Origin: Typha latifolia
Taxonomy: Eukaryota > Streptophyta > Magnoliopsida > Poales > Typhaceae
Length of the DNA: 64,000 bases
Assembly (NCBI GenBank): GCA_019914945.1
Contig: CM034110.1
Location: 1,121,001-1,185,000, forward strand
Direction of reading: 5' to 3'
Shown here: positions 50,780 through 63,642 of the stretch, in pieces
How positions within the stretch are numbered: position 1 is the first letter of the stretch
How the letters are laid out: every line of letters starts with the position of its first letter
Translations under genes and position numbers: made by a program
The notes under the pieces: model-generated
Told to the model about the DNA's origin: nothing
Databases searched by the model: none
What the model saw: the letters and a program-made list of their open reading frames with translations, nothing else

Positions 50780-53700
50780 TCAGGAGCTTTGATGCTTGTG
50801 CTGATTTGAGAGGTCTACTGCTTTCATTCTGCTGATTGAGAATGGTTGGATTGATGATCGAAATGATTCTGGCCCTTCTAGATCAATTCTCTTGCATAGT
50901 GCGTCGCAGTTGCTTATTACTTCAGTGAGCTTGCCCTTTAGTTCACCAACTTCAACCTGCAATGGATGAACTGCAATTTTTTTTTTTCACAAGGCACACA
51001 TCAGTAGACAATTTCAGGCTGTATGATGTTTTGCTTAGAGCTTGAAACTAGTTGTTGTAGGAAAGTAGCCTTTATCTATTTCTACTACCAAATCAACTTT
51101 CTTTACCATACTATGTGGGATATCTGGGTAATTACCTTCGGCGAGATTCTGCGCCGTCGATCTCATAGCTGACGCGGAGTAATTGAATCGCTGAAGAAGC
51201 TTTACAGCCAATGCATCAGCAGTTTCTATCTTGTTTTCTACCTCCTCCTGCATAATTTTGTGTTCACGTTAATAAGCATCATTATGTTCTCCAAGCATAA
51301 TAAGAGTCTGAACTTGAATAAGCTTAAATTTCTTCACACTAATGAAGGTCATCTCAGTTATTATCTACGACTATAACGCAAGAGAAGCATCTTACTTGCA
51401 TGTGGTTCAATTCCAAACTAAAACGAAGAGGTAAATATCCATATTCTAATAGCTAGTATAAAAGCTTTGAACCTTCATCTTCACCTTCTTATCCTCCAGC
51501 TCAACAGGGAACTATTTTCATTTGAGCATATTCACATGTTATTCCTGGAGACAGGTGCACCTTCCAAGTATGTTTACAGTGTTAGTATGGGAAGAAGAGC
51601 AAGCCTGTGGAGGTTCTTTGATGAGTTATAAATTGATCTAATTTTGTAGCAGTTGAGCTTGTATTTCATGAAATTGTTGGGCCTTTTCGCAATAAGCAGT
51701 GACATGATGAGATTCTAATGAGTTGGTTAGAATAGTAGCCAATAAAGAATCACCAAATAAGATCTTTTAATAGTATAAGGTTGGACTGCTCAAAGAAGCT
51801 ATCAAGTTAACAAATCAAAAATAGTCTTGCACAGGGTGGAAGAAGTATCACAGATTAAATAACTAAATAACAAAAAATTTGAATTAATTAGTGTGACATC
51901 GAGAAGATTCTAAAATTCCACGTTAACCACATTTGACTAAATAATGAGATATGCTTCCAATATTCATTGTGGTTCTCAATACTCTCTCTCCATATAAGGG
52001 GTATGGCATGTAATCATGATAGATGGAGATCAAGGATATTCAACCACTTTAGGAGTTTTAGCTAGAGAGGTGCCATATATTCAGAGAAGATAATATGTAG
52101 TACCTACAAACCGAATAAGAATATAGATATGCACCATACACTTATAAATGGAATAGATCTCTAAGGGGCTTCTATGCAGCGCAGAGAATAACCTTGAAGT
52201 AAATGGGGAAACATAATTGTAAGAATACAAAAAAGGATATACTATCTATCAGTTGAACTCCTGCTTAATTTTGTGATAACCGAATGCAAGAAACTTTACC
52301 TGCCTTTGGCTGATTCTTTTGGCCTTCTCTTCCTGCCATTCACGGTACATTGAAAACAGCTCCAATAGAATTTTTGGGTTCAAAGTACCTATGCAAAAAG
52401 AAAAAGCAAACATAATAAGAGATACAAAAATTGTTGATGAGAGATTGATAACATGAAGATGATGCATAGGATAACCTTTAAGTTTCCCTAACTTGAAATG
52501 GTACAAAAGTAAAAAAACAGAAGACATGCAATTTAAGAAACTGTATTTGTCTTTTAAGGCAGAAATAATAGATAAAAGGCTAAACTGAGTTCAAAATTGA
52601 TACTTATCTGACAATGATGATATGCGAGTAATATCTGATGCAAAAGATAACAAAAAATCTGTGTCTGATCTATGGAGTGAGATTTCTCATGTATTATACC
52701 AGACTGTCAGAAAGGGCTCAAATCAGTCATATGGTATGACACGCAAAAGGGATATCAATTGGGCTCACGATCCACTCGAGCTCGGCTAGTTAAGAGCCCA
52801 GCTTGAGGTCACACTCAGCTAGTTTTTTAGCTGAGCATGGCTCAAAAACTTAGCTCGTTTGTTAAACAAGCCAAGCTCGAGCTGTGCTCGAATTAGCTCG
52901 ATATTCTTATATAGTAATACTATATATATGTCGGTATTTGCTTCAATGGTTAAAGTGCTCACTTTTAAGAATTGTGTCTACAGTTCAATCCCTACATTTG
53001 TAAATATATAAGTTAGCTTTTCTCAATCTGAGTTGCTGAGCTATTTAGTCCCACACTGAACTTAAAGCAGAGGAAAGATCTTTATATCTGCCCACCTCCA
53101 AAATCTTGCCAACTATTAAGCTACTAAAGAAATATTGAGCAATAAATTTTGAAACTGAGCCAGCTCGATTCAATGCGAGCCAAGCCAACTCGGTAATGTC
53201 GGTGAGCCGAGCTTGAGCCATATTGTGATGCGAACCGAGTTAGCTCAGATCATATCGAGATGACAATTAGCTATTTTATTATTCTGCTTATATGGTTTAG
53301 TTATTTTATTATGCTGCTCAGATCGAGCCTAGTTATTTTATTATTCTGTTTATATGGTTTAGTTAGAGTCTAAGTAGGTTAGAGTTTTTTTAATTAGCTA
53401 AGTTCAATTCAATTAACTTTTGCGCAGTTTCAGAAAAATATTCAGAAGATATTCATACGACATCCGAATATTATGAAACGGTAACGTCATGGTCTATAAT
53501 TTTCATATTCAAAGTTTATCTAAATTCAGGATCGGTCTACAGAAAAACAAAGAGCAAACTTGACGCCGAGTTGTTTTGTATTTTTAGACATATTTTCTTT
53601 AAATTTGGTTTCTTTAGAGTCTTTAGGACATGGGCTACCCTATAAATATGTGTCTAGGTGATCCCTTTTAATTAAGAATTGATTATTTTAATGATTATTT

Positions 53701-56700
53701 GTCTTTACCTTCATCTCTCTCACTCTCCTCTCTCGTTCGACTAACTATAAGTTTTGGCCGATCTAACTTTAATCTAGCAATGCCATTGCTTCCTTCCTCC
53801 TCGACTGATCGCCCCTTTTGCCCCTAAGGAACGATCTAACTTCTCCCTCATCTCATCTTTTGTTTTACCAAGTTATCATCACCTACACAATCTATCCTAG
53901 TTTACCACGTAACCTTTATCCAAGGTTATCATCTAGTAAACTACATCCATTTCCAAACCTCCACCACCAGTGCGTTCCTCTCGTTTTTCTCATCAATTTA
54001 GACCATATATGCCAGTTTTGTCGACCCCAATCTGGGCCGAAACCAAACGACGCTACAGCAGTTGCTGCTACAGAGAGAGAGAGTGATGCGAACATTAATG
54101 ACATATTACACAGGCGCATGTATTAGTGCAGTTCCTCATTTAGAAAATTAGTCTAAGTCAATTATTTTTATTATACATTTACTATTTATGGTGTTTAGGA
54201 TTATATTTGCTTTTTCACAATTGTTTAGGGTGTTATTTGCTTATTGTCATTTGTAAGGTCTATATATAGGCCAACTTTTTACTCAATCGGTGTTAATGGA
54301 GAAATGAAATTTTTTTGAGATCTCCAATGTGAGTTTTGGGTGTGAAACCCTAAGTGAGAATGGAGGTGTGAAACCCCATTCTTTTTCTCTTTCTTTCACC
54401 ATCATCGTTCCTAGAATCCTAACGATCCATTTGTTTCACATCAGAGAGAGGAGAGAGAGGAGAGAGAAAGCTACTGAGAGAGAGGGGGGAAACTACAGAT
54501 TAACAGTTAGAGAAAGAGATTTGTAGGCTTTATATATGAGTAATTATTATTTTTTTATTTTTTGTAATTTTTTCTAAATTTTTAAATATTTCTCAATATT
54601 TTTAAATAATATTTAGAATTTTATTTAATTAAAATAGTTTGATCTAATACAAGCAATCGATACGGTATGGCTGATATGTATCGTTTTCCCGAACGACCGA
54701 TCTCAATTCCAATATTGATTTTCGGAACTTTAATTTAGACTACTCGCAATCTCAAATCTGCCACTGATTTTATATTCTACGGCTTGCCCTAGCCTAACAA
54801 TACATAAATTTCAAAATTGAAGTCTAGATCAATTGAGCCCCTAATTCATTTTTTAACTGACATGTATCAACTTGATATTAGAGCCAACGTTCTTTGGACT
54901 ATTATAACTACAACTAGATCGAAGGCAACAAACCAAGTGGAGGTAAACATCTCAAACAACGGAGCAAGCCATGGAAGGGGATCACACGACGCCATCAAGA
55001 TCGCCATCTTCCCCGTGTCCGCGAGATCCTACGAAAGACCATGGCGATCTGTCGCACGCCATAACACTATTGTCGTAGGCAATAACGACGATGCAAGCAT
55101 CTCTAGTGGGCATGAACCGTCACCTTCCCATACCCACATATGATACTACCACCTTCAGGACAAACCAACATGGCGGCACACAGGCTAGAACCAATGCAAT
55201 TACCGAACTGGATCCACCAACACTCGCAGAAGAATCAATTATCGCTACAGCTTTTGTGACTCCTCCACTGGCACCGACTGAACCAAATCGACACCCTCCT
55301 ACTCATGATCATTATCGTAGACCAATTGAGCAGGCCAAAGATGTGGGATTTGTTACTAGTCTCTACAGGTGAAATCATACCACCAAGTTGAGTAAGCTTA
55401 ATATTGGTTGACTTAGTCCCAGAGGAGGGGTATATAATATTATCACCTAGCTACTCACCAAATATAAATAAATAAGATTTTTTTTTTTATGTATATATGG
55501 AGTTACCTTGGAATTTTGTTAATACATGACCTAGGATTTTAGAATGAACAAATAAAGTTGCACATGTATGTAGCTAATTATAGTTGATAATGATTATCTG
55601 ATATTTAGTTTATTTTCCTTTTAGTCTTTTCCCTTAGTATCAATAGCGATATTTCTAATGTTAATGGTTCAAATTTCACTGAACCTAAAGTGATATTAAG
55701 AAATCATACAGCCAATGGATCTCTTGTGTGTGAACTAAATATGGTATATGTTCTATATTACTCTTGGTGGATTAATTTAGGAGCAACAATTCATGTTTCT
55801 ACAAGTATGCAGTCTCAAAGAACTCCAACAGAAAGTGAGCGATGCATTACATCTAGAAACAGAATGCATTCACATGTGGAGTTTGTAAGGACATTTAGAC
55901 GTATTTTGGACATTGGCTTTCATTTAGATTTTGGCAACACCTATTATATTCCCAAGTATTCTAGAAACCTAATTTTTGTTGCCAAATTGGACCGAGTTGG
56001 TTATTCATTTAGTTTCAATAATTGTAGGTTTACCTTCCATTTTGATTCTCAACTTATTGGTTCTGGAATTTTGATTGATAGCCTTTATAAATTACATTTT
56101 GATAGTTCTTATCACCAAACCCATTTAACCCTACATAGAAATGCTAAGCGTGAAAAAATAAATGAGAAATCTTTCATGCTATGGCATAGAAGACTAGAAC
56201 ATGGCCCAGAAGGAAGAATGCAGCGATAGTCAAAGAGAGAAATCTTGACTTCTCTAATTTGGGACATGTGTGGTAGCAGCCTAAGGCCTTCAAGAAAAGT
56301 GTGAAACAGAGTAATTGAACATTGAAGTTGATTCATAAAGATATTTGTAGCATATTTCCTCGTTGTATAAGTGGGGAAAGATATTTCATCACATTTACTA
56401 ATGATTACTCTAGATATGATTAGATATATTTGCTCCCTAAAAAATCAGAGGCTTTTAGAGCCTTTAAAATTTTTAAAGAGAGTGCTGAAATCCGACTAGG
56501 TAAAAGGATCAAAGTAGTCAGATCAGATCAGAGTAGTGAATGTTATGGTAAACACATCGATGTAGGTAGAGTTACAGGTTCTTTTAGGAAGTTCCTAGAA
56601 GACTATGGCTGGCAAACCAAGTCAAAATGATGTTGCTGAAAGAAGGAAATGATTCCTAATGGACATGTCAGAGTATGATAAGTAATTGTTTACTTCCTTT

Positions 56701-59700
56701 GTATATGTGAAGCGAAGCCTTAAAGACTACTAGTTAATTGTTAAACAAGATTCTTTCTAAGATATACCTAAAACTCCTTATGAGTTATAGACAGAAAGAA
56801 AACTTAATTTAAACCATCTTCACATATGGGGGAGCAGAGGCTAATCTATATAATCCACATGAGAAGAAGTTGGGCCCTAGGATAGTGATTGCATATTTTA
56901 TTGGATATTCAGATAAATCCAAAAAAAGGTTTGAATTATATTATCCTTTACTCCCGATCCGACTTGCAGAAACTAATATAGCCAAATTTATTAAGGATGG
57001 CTTAGACAGTGGGAGTAATGAACCTCAAAACATATCTTTTGATGAAATCATGGAACCAATAGTACCTTTTGATAATTTAATAGTTTCACATTTGGAGACT
57101 TAACTCCCAATACATGAAGGACAAGTCTTAACCAATTCTGATCAAGAAGTTACTAATCTAACTCCCCTTAGTCAGGGTGAAAATTCAGTGACATTAGGAG
57201 ATCAAGTAGTCATTGATCCTCCTCTTGTTAGTCAGGATGAAAGTCAAATGACATTAAGAAGATCCTCAAGAGATAGAAAACCTGCTATATCAGATGAAGA
57301 CCTAGTGTATCTACCTGCGGGCCACAAATTAAAAGATTCCATAACTTTTTCACAAGCCATAAATAGTAAATATTCATCTGAGTGGTACACTGCCATGTTG
57401 GAGGATGAATTCCATGCAAAAGAACAATATCTGGGAACTTGTTGAATTGTTTGAAGGAGTTCAACCCATAGAGTGCAAATAGGTCTATAAGACCAAAAGA
57501 GACTCTAAAGGAATATAGAGAGACATAAAATCAGACTTGTAGAAAAAAAATTCACTCAAATAAAAGCATTGATTATAATGAGATCTTCCCTCCAGTCTCT
57601 CAAAAGGACTCATTCAGAATAATCATGGCATTAGTAACTTATTTTGACCTAGAGCTACATCAGATGGATGTAAAAATAGCCTTTCTCAATGATGATCTTG
57701 ATGAAGAAGTTTATGTGGATCAACCTAAAAGATTTTCACATAAAGGTAAAAAAATATCTAGTATGCAGACTAAAGAAATCAAAATATGGACTTAAATAGG
57801 CCTCTAGATAGCAATATCTCAAATTCAATGAAGTAACCATGACCTTTGGTTTTAGAGAAAATATTGTTGAAAAATATATGTACTTAAAATCAGTAGAAAC
57901 TAATTCATAATTCTAGTTCTATGCAGTGTATTGAAAGGCGGCCGTGGATTGCAGGCGGTCACCCCACTGCCTAGCGTCTAGGAGGAAAGCGAGCGCCAAG
58001 GCAGTCTAACAATTTAATATATAAAAAATAAAAAACAATTGTATATGATATATAATATATATATACATATATATATATATATATTAATATAGTATTTATA
58101 AAATTTTACTGTGCAATTCACAACCATAAAAATAATAGACTATAAATTTATAATTTACAAATATGTGTACATATTTTATTAACATCTTAATAATAAATTA
58201 TCATGATCTAAAATTAAATACATTAGTTGGTAGTTTATAATGCATTAGTTGGTGGTTTGAAATGCATTAATAGATGGTGTCATTGGTGATTTCCAATGTT
58301 AACATGAGCCAGGCTCTCTTTTCCACATGGCCTCTCTCTTCCCCACTACTCTCTCTTCCCCACGTGGCTCTCCATTTCCCAACTCTTTCTCACCACTCTC
58401 TCTTTCCCACGTAGCCTATCTATCTTTCCCAACACTCTCTTTCCCATTGTTAAAGCACAGAGAAAGAAAGACAAAGAAAATGGGTGGTTTTGATGCCGAG
58501 AGGAAAAAAAAGAAGAAAAGGAAGAGGAGGAGGAGGAGGAGGATAGGAGATGAGGCAATGACAATCCTCAGCCTGGCAGTCTGCCATGCAACTTGGCGGC
58601 TCGCCATGCGACTTGGTGGCCTGCCAAGTTCACCTAGGCGGTCTGGCCACCGTTCTTGTTAGCGAGGCTGCCAATGTCCCACCCCACCAAGGCTGCCGCC
58701 ATAACCACTTTTCAATACAGTGGTTCTGTGTGTTGGTGGCATTATACTTTACTAGGAATGATATGGGGCCTTTACATGACAACAACTCATTTCTTGATAA
58801 GAATTATGAGATGAAGAATATGAGTGTGTCTTAAGCATGACAAATCTATGTATATGCCTGGACTATCTTAGCATGACTACATCTCTATAGTTTTTGAAGA
58901 TTTGGTATGAGTACATGTAAATCTGTTATAACTCCTATCTAGAAAGTTGATGAACTCAATGAATTTCAGTGCCCAAGGAATGATTGAATTGGCTGAAATG
59001 AAGAATATTTCATATGGTTTTGTTGTTGGTAGCCTGATGTACACTCAAACGTTTACTCATTTAAATATTACAGCAGGAGTACTTAGTAAATATCAAAATA
59101 ACTCAGGCATAGCATATTGGAAGGCAGCCAAAAAGATATATAAGGTATCTTCAAGCGACCAGAGACTATATGCTGACATACAAAAGATCAGATAATCTTG
59201 AAGTCACTAGGTACACAGATTCAGATTTTGCCGGATGCCTAGACGACTATAAATCAACATCAGAATAAAGTATTCAAATTAACATGGCCCTCACTAACAA
59301 AACAGACTATTTCTAGGTCCAAAACTGACAACAAACTAACATGCCATCAGCACTATAAGAAAGCCCGTTTCTGCCTATATTTTCCCTGGAAAGTATAAAG
59401 AACCTATTCAGTCTAGCAAGCTGCCCTGTGCAATAGTTTGCACAAAAATAAATAATTACACTGCAGTTGTAAGTAACTTAGTGTGCGTTATATACTATCG
59501 AGTTAAATTAGCAAAATTGGTAGCTTCTCAAAGGATTTGTGACACATCTAGAATACTCGTTCATCAGACCACCTCCATTACAAGACTTCTCTCCTGTCAC
59601 CTCAAATGCACAATACTGTTACATTTGCAGCTGGAACCACATTTGCATTGATGCTCCCTAATTTCTATTAGTTTAGCACTTCCATCCGAAGAGATAGAAA

Positions 59701-60323
59701 GAGAGTCAGTTTTTAGACTCAACACACAACAAATATTACTCAGTTCACAAATCAGAGCCCTCCACGACTACATTGGACGAGAAAGGAAACACCTAGATGG
59801 CAAAAATCCAATCTTTTCCTAGAAAACTTAATACAATCGACAGTTATTGCAACCAAGAAGCAGATACCAATCAAACCAAGCACCAATAGCTGTTATTGTA
59901 CCTGACACAGAGGAAGACGAAGAAGAGGAGGAGTTGGGCTTCCGTACGAGGATATCGGTCAAGCTGCCCTCCGACGGAGGCGGCGACTTGAGCAGCGGCG
60001 GAGCCTGCAATGGAACGAGATTTTGCGTGGTTCGGGTCAAATCTGGAGGATGAAGAGGAAAGGAAAGGAAAGGAAAAGGGTTTGGTCTCACGATCTTGAG
60101 AGCTTGGATGCGTTGGAGGAGGGGATCGACGCCTTCGATTCTCTCGGAGACAGTGGTTATCTCATCGATTAGCTTCAGATGATGATAGAAGAGGAGAAAT
60201 GGATTTAGAGGAATTAGTATAGAAGAAGAAGAAGAAGAAGAAGAAGAGGGGAAGGAGAAGGAGAACCTGAGGAGGTTGTTGCTGCTGCTGCTGCTTGGAG
60301 AGAAGGGATTCGGAAGCGCCCAT
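50780..60323 (-). CDS. BORCS5/myrlysin-like (LOH12CR1 family) protein, six exons
   Basis: Exons 60323-60267, 60172-60092, 60004-59902, 52388-52300, 51247-51136 and 50970-50780 join in phase to 633 bp, 210 residues. The start MGASESLLSK fits N-myristoylation (Gly2, Ser6), followed by six Gln. Exon 2: DEITTVSERIEGVDPLLQRI. Exon 3: PPPSEGSLTDILVRKP and a Ser run. Exon 4: LNPKILLELFSMYREWQEE. Exon 5: ENKIETADALAVKLLQRF. Exon 6: HPLQVEVGELKGKLTEVI, then ISNCDALCKRIDLEGPESF. The helical middle and myristoylated start resemble BORCS5/myrlysin, the subunit that attaches the BORC complex to lysosomes in animals; the plant role is not settled, and the family match is from memory. Intron 3 is 7.5 kb because of nested transposons. 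No coding lesions seen. Confidence 0.7.
52740..53240 (-). repeat. GAGCTCGAGC-rich dispersed repeat in intron 3
   Basis: Repeated words CTCGAGCTCGGC, AGCTCGAGCT and GAGCCAAGCC run through this segment. A similar segment starts GGGGTGTAAATGAGTCGAGCC at 63122. Such sequences are dispersed in plant genomes, probably as a non-autonomous transposon, but I found no termini. Confidence 0.5.
53270..53365 (+). repeat. three-unit tandem repeat
   Basis: TTATTTTATTATTCTGCTTA and variants recur three times (about 53274, 53301, 53332), each followed by ATGGTTTAG- or AGATCGAGC-type text. Unit about 30 bp. Confidence 0.6.
55690..56229 (+). pseudogene. copia II protease / GAG-pre-integrase frame
   Basis: The longest open stretch of the element, 179 residues. 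It covers the protease active-site region (with the catalytic Asp lost: WWINLGATIHVS) and the His-containing LWHRRLEH segment of the GAG-pre-integrase domain. A TAG at 56227 ends it. Confidence 0.75.
57924..58722. mobile_element. hAT-type non-autonomous element with 8-bp target duplication
   Basis: Termini CAGTGTATTGAAAGG (57924) and, inverted, CACTGTATTGAAAAG (ending 58722) agree at 13 of 15 positions. The flanks GTTCTATG (57916-57923) and GTTCTGTG (58723-58730) are an 8-bp target duplication with one mismatch. Eight-bp duplications are typical of hAT transposons. The interior has AGGCGG/GCCTAGGCG words near both ends, an AT-rich block and CT-rich sequence, and no transposase. Precise removal restores the copia reverse-transcriptase reading. 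Confidence 0.8.
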
Positions 60324-60602
60324 TTTTTGGGGTTGATAACAATCAAAACTGTCGTGGCTTCATGGGTATTTTGGAGGTGGAGATCAGAAAAAGAGTCTTG
60401 CTTAATTTAGGGATAAAATTGTCATTTTACATCAATTACTTGTTTACTCACTTTATTTAGTTCCAAATTAAGGGCACTTTTTATAGCGTTTTGCCCAATA
60501 AACCCAAAATATTTGATATAGCAGTTTCTCTCAATTTTATATTTCCATTACAAAATGATTATATTACTACAACTCAGGACGTGTTTCTCATCAGATATAG
60601 GA
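60324..60602 (-). promoter_or_regulatory. upstream flank of the BORCS5-like gene
   Basis: 279 bp between the ATG at 60323 and the next LTR. No canonical TATA box could be fixed. An LTR of family C begins directly upstream, so transposon sequence lies within 300 bp of the start codon. Confidence 0.4.
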
Positions 60603-63121
60603 TATAATACCCCGTATCACATGAGATACGCCACAAATCACGTGAGATATACCAAACATCTCCTCTCCTTCTTAAAAAGATAGGTTAAAATTAGGTTCTT
60701 GCCTGTCGATGGGTGGTCCCCATGTTCCCCATAGATTGGGTAGGCATCGTGGGTGCCTTCCTCCGCCAACGGGGCATCAGCCAAGCGGTTGGCATCGGTT
60801 ACCAACGGTGGTAGCCTCCGACAGCCACCCTTCTTTCCTCCCTCCTTTCGATCGAGGTGAGAAGGGGGGTTGTCTCGGGCTCGGGCTAGGTGCAGCCTAA
60901 CATGAGTTCCAGTTTGAGCTAGGTGTAACCCAGCCTAGGTTTCTGTTCGAGCTGGGTCATGATTGCCTAGTCGGGTTGGGTGTGGCCCAATTCATGGGCC
61001 GAGCTAGGTTGGGTGCGATTGGGTTGCATGCAACCCAGCCTAGGTTTGTGTTGGGTTTGGGATGTAAGCAATCCAACCCATGTGGTGGGTTTGGGCCGCT
61101 GGCAGCCTAGCCCAAATTGTGGTTACAGCCCAGTCCATAAAGCCTTTAGGCCTAGTCCCCTTAGGGCTTTGGGCCTCATTTTTTGTGGGTTTGTGCTCGG
61201 CCTTGAGCTGTCCAAGCCAATTAGTTGCATCTTAATTTATTTAATTTATGCTAGTCATCTTAGTAGTTTATTCTTGTCAACTTGAGTCTCAATACTAATT
61301 ATCGGCAAAGAGTGGTTTGGTTAATTTTAATAATTGCTCTTTATAGGGATTTAGTTCTAGATAGTGTTTAGCATAGTTGATTAACTTTGGTTAAATTAAT
61401 TTTAGCAAATGAGTCGGTGATCTAGTTGTATCTGTATTAATTGCTCCTACTAAAAAATTAATACAGATTACTATAGGGAAATTAGTGTAAGCAGATTGTC
61501 TTATTTAACAAAAGAAATTAACCCAGTGTTGCCCATCTGATTTACCTAAACAATAATAACTAGTGAAACAGAAATTCGAGGTAATTTATTTTAAATTACT
61601 TTTAATAACGTGTTAGGTGCTAGTACAACTATGCTAGCTCAACCTAATTAATAAATATAGAAATTCATTGATAGATTTACCCAAGCTTATAGTGAATGTC
61701 AGTAAGTTATTTAATTAATTAGTGAGAGGTATTTGTGCTTGTGTTTTTTATTACTTTCTTTATCGAGGTATACCCTATAAGGATGATCCCATGGCATAAT
61801 GACTATAGTATTAGTAAAGCAGTTCAGGCAAGTAAAACTTATGTAATCTAAGAGTAGTGTAGAGAATGAAATAACTTACCTTATAACATTATCACATTCA
61901 TAGCATGTATGTGCATACGTTTTTCCTTACTGTGATCATTACACGTCATGCATGGTAATTTTATTTTGCTGTTTGGTAAGATTTCACGTATCATGATTTC
62001 TACACATTTATTAAGTGTGAACATGTGTGTTAGCACGCAAAATATGATAATAATGGGTGTTACATTATGCTTGTTGTATTATATAATATCATACCACTTG
62101 CACATGTGCACGACTATAAAGGGGGTGACTATTACGTCTCAATAGTACCCGACATCTCCCCAGCTAGGGTTATGGGCGAGAGATATTATTATACTTATAT
62201 ATATATATATTAGGGCCCACGCTTGAGGTCTTAGTCTGTTGATCACAGCCAATCAGGTAGCCATATTGTTGGGCGATGAGCGATTTACTGTTGATCAACG
62301 AGAGTCATACCCTTTACGGTGTTTAAGATAGAGAGAGAAGGGTATGATGACGTAGACTTAGCAGTACCCGATGATGTAGGGTAAGGACGTTCATGAGCGA
62401 TGGCTCATAATTACCGCACAATGGTGCAATGATGTGGAGCTGAGGGCTCGGATGGTAGTATCGATGTGCGATATTGACTTATGTGATAGGCTTACAACTG
62501 AGATTATTAATCTACGATGGCGAATAATTGGTCATGCTATTCGCCGGGTGATGGGTTGACAATTCTACCGTTAGGATCTACCCTCCCTTGAGGCTATGTG
62601 TGTGGTCGCGTGTGAGATGATGATGTGGCCTATGGGCATAGATCTGTAAGAGCCTAAGTTACAAACTTGGTAGTCTAAGAGGATGCACGTTACGTGGTGT
62701 AATATTGACATGTCTTTTGGGCAAAGCTCGGTGTGAGCTCAAGTTTGAAGACTTGATAGTCCGGATGATGCATGGTAAGTTATCGATTGCTAATATATGT
62801 GTGCATTGAATGAGCATGACGAGTATGTGGTACTGATGCATTATAATTTATCATGATGCACATATTCATATTTACTTATTATTGCATCTTTTATCGTATT
62901 ATTTTTATACTATAACAGTGAATACTTGCTAGGCTTTATGCTCACCACTATTTGATGGAATTATTTTTAGATTAGTAGATGACCTCCGAGCCCGTGGAGG
63001 ATCTGGCGAAGACTGACTTTGAGTCTTCTAATTCTTATTCTTAGTTTATTCAAATAAATTAAGCTAAATAACTTGTAGCTCCTACGTGGGTCTTGTCTTA
63101 TTTCTATTATGGATATGTATT
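60603..63121 (+). repeat. gypsy-type LTR, family C, truncated
   Basis: Starts TATAATACCCCG (a likely decayed TGTAATACCCC). It shares the order of landmarks with LTR A: GGGCCCA(C)...TTGAGGTC (62213), a CAGTACCCGA(T)GATG(T)AGGGT segment (62361), a CTTGCTAGGCTTTATGCTCACC box (62928) and a final CGTGGGTCTTG region. It also contains AGCCCAG/GGTTGGGT-rich sequence at 60890-61140, the counterpart of the hairpin array. No internal region follows. Confidence 0.6.
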
Positions 63122-63300
63122 TAGGGGTGTAAATGAGTCGAGCCTAAGCGAGCCGGCTCCAGCTCAGGCTCGGCTTGAAATTAATTTTGACCCTTAAAAT
63201 TGGGCTTAGGCTTGGCTCAGCTCAACTCGAGCCGAGCTCGAGCCTAAAATGAGCCTATTATCAAGCCTCATTCAAGCCGATCCAGATCAAGCTCAAGCCA
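63122..63300 (+). repeat. GAGCCGAGC-rich dispersed repeat
   Basis: Starts GGGGTGTAAATGAGTCGAGC and continues with overlapping GAGCC/AGCTC words, similar to 52740-53240 in the opposite orientation. Probably a dispersed non-autonomous element. A frame running out of it (63249-63569) has no recognised family. Confidence 0.5.
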
Positions 63301-63642
63301 ACCCACAAGAAGAAGAAGAAGAACCCAAACCTCCTCCATTTATCCTCTTCCCCTTCTCCAAATGCTACGACCACCACCGCGGCGGTTGGTTGGCGAAGGA
63401 GGACGAGGCGACATCCCCATCCTTTAGCCATTCCTTCCACAACATGTCACTATCGGCGAGCATCAGAAACTTCTCCCTCCTAGTCAACCTTGTATACACC
63501 TCTAGCACTCAGCTCTACTCTGTCTCATCACTATATAAGAAAAACTCTAGGAGTGATTATAACGAGTGAGGAAAGAAGAAATGGAAGGAGGCGGCGGTGG
63601 CTGCTTGGCTTTGTAATAGAACAGGGTTCTCCCTAGCCCGAC

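Larger units (their letters stand above)
54130..59275 (+). mobile_element. Ty1/copia remnant II, nested in the BORCS5-like intron 3
   Basis: A primer-binding-like site TTGATATTAGAGCC lies at about 54872-54885. Upstream, 54130-54870 with a TATATATA box near 54262 may include the LTR. Protease: WWINLGATIHVSTSMQ at about 55768 (Asn-Leu-Gly replaces Asp-Ser-Gly), then NTYYIPKYSRNLI; GAG-pre-integrase: FMLWHRRLEHGPEGRM (56175-56220). Integrase scraps 56330-57000, reverse transcriptase LHQMDVKIAFLNDDLDEEVYV (57655-57720). A hAT-type element splits the catalytic YVDD region at 57924-58722; DILLARNDMG follows it. RNase H start DSDFAG lies at about 59220, after which the element is cut off. It is sense-strand opposite to the host gene and full of stops. 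Confidence 0.82.

Noticed and set aside
63249..63569. 106-residue ORF with acidic run
   Set aside because: It starts inside a dispersed repeat, ends before an LTR and has no family resemblance.
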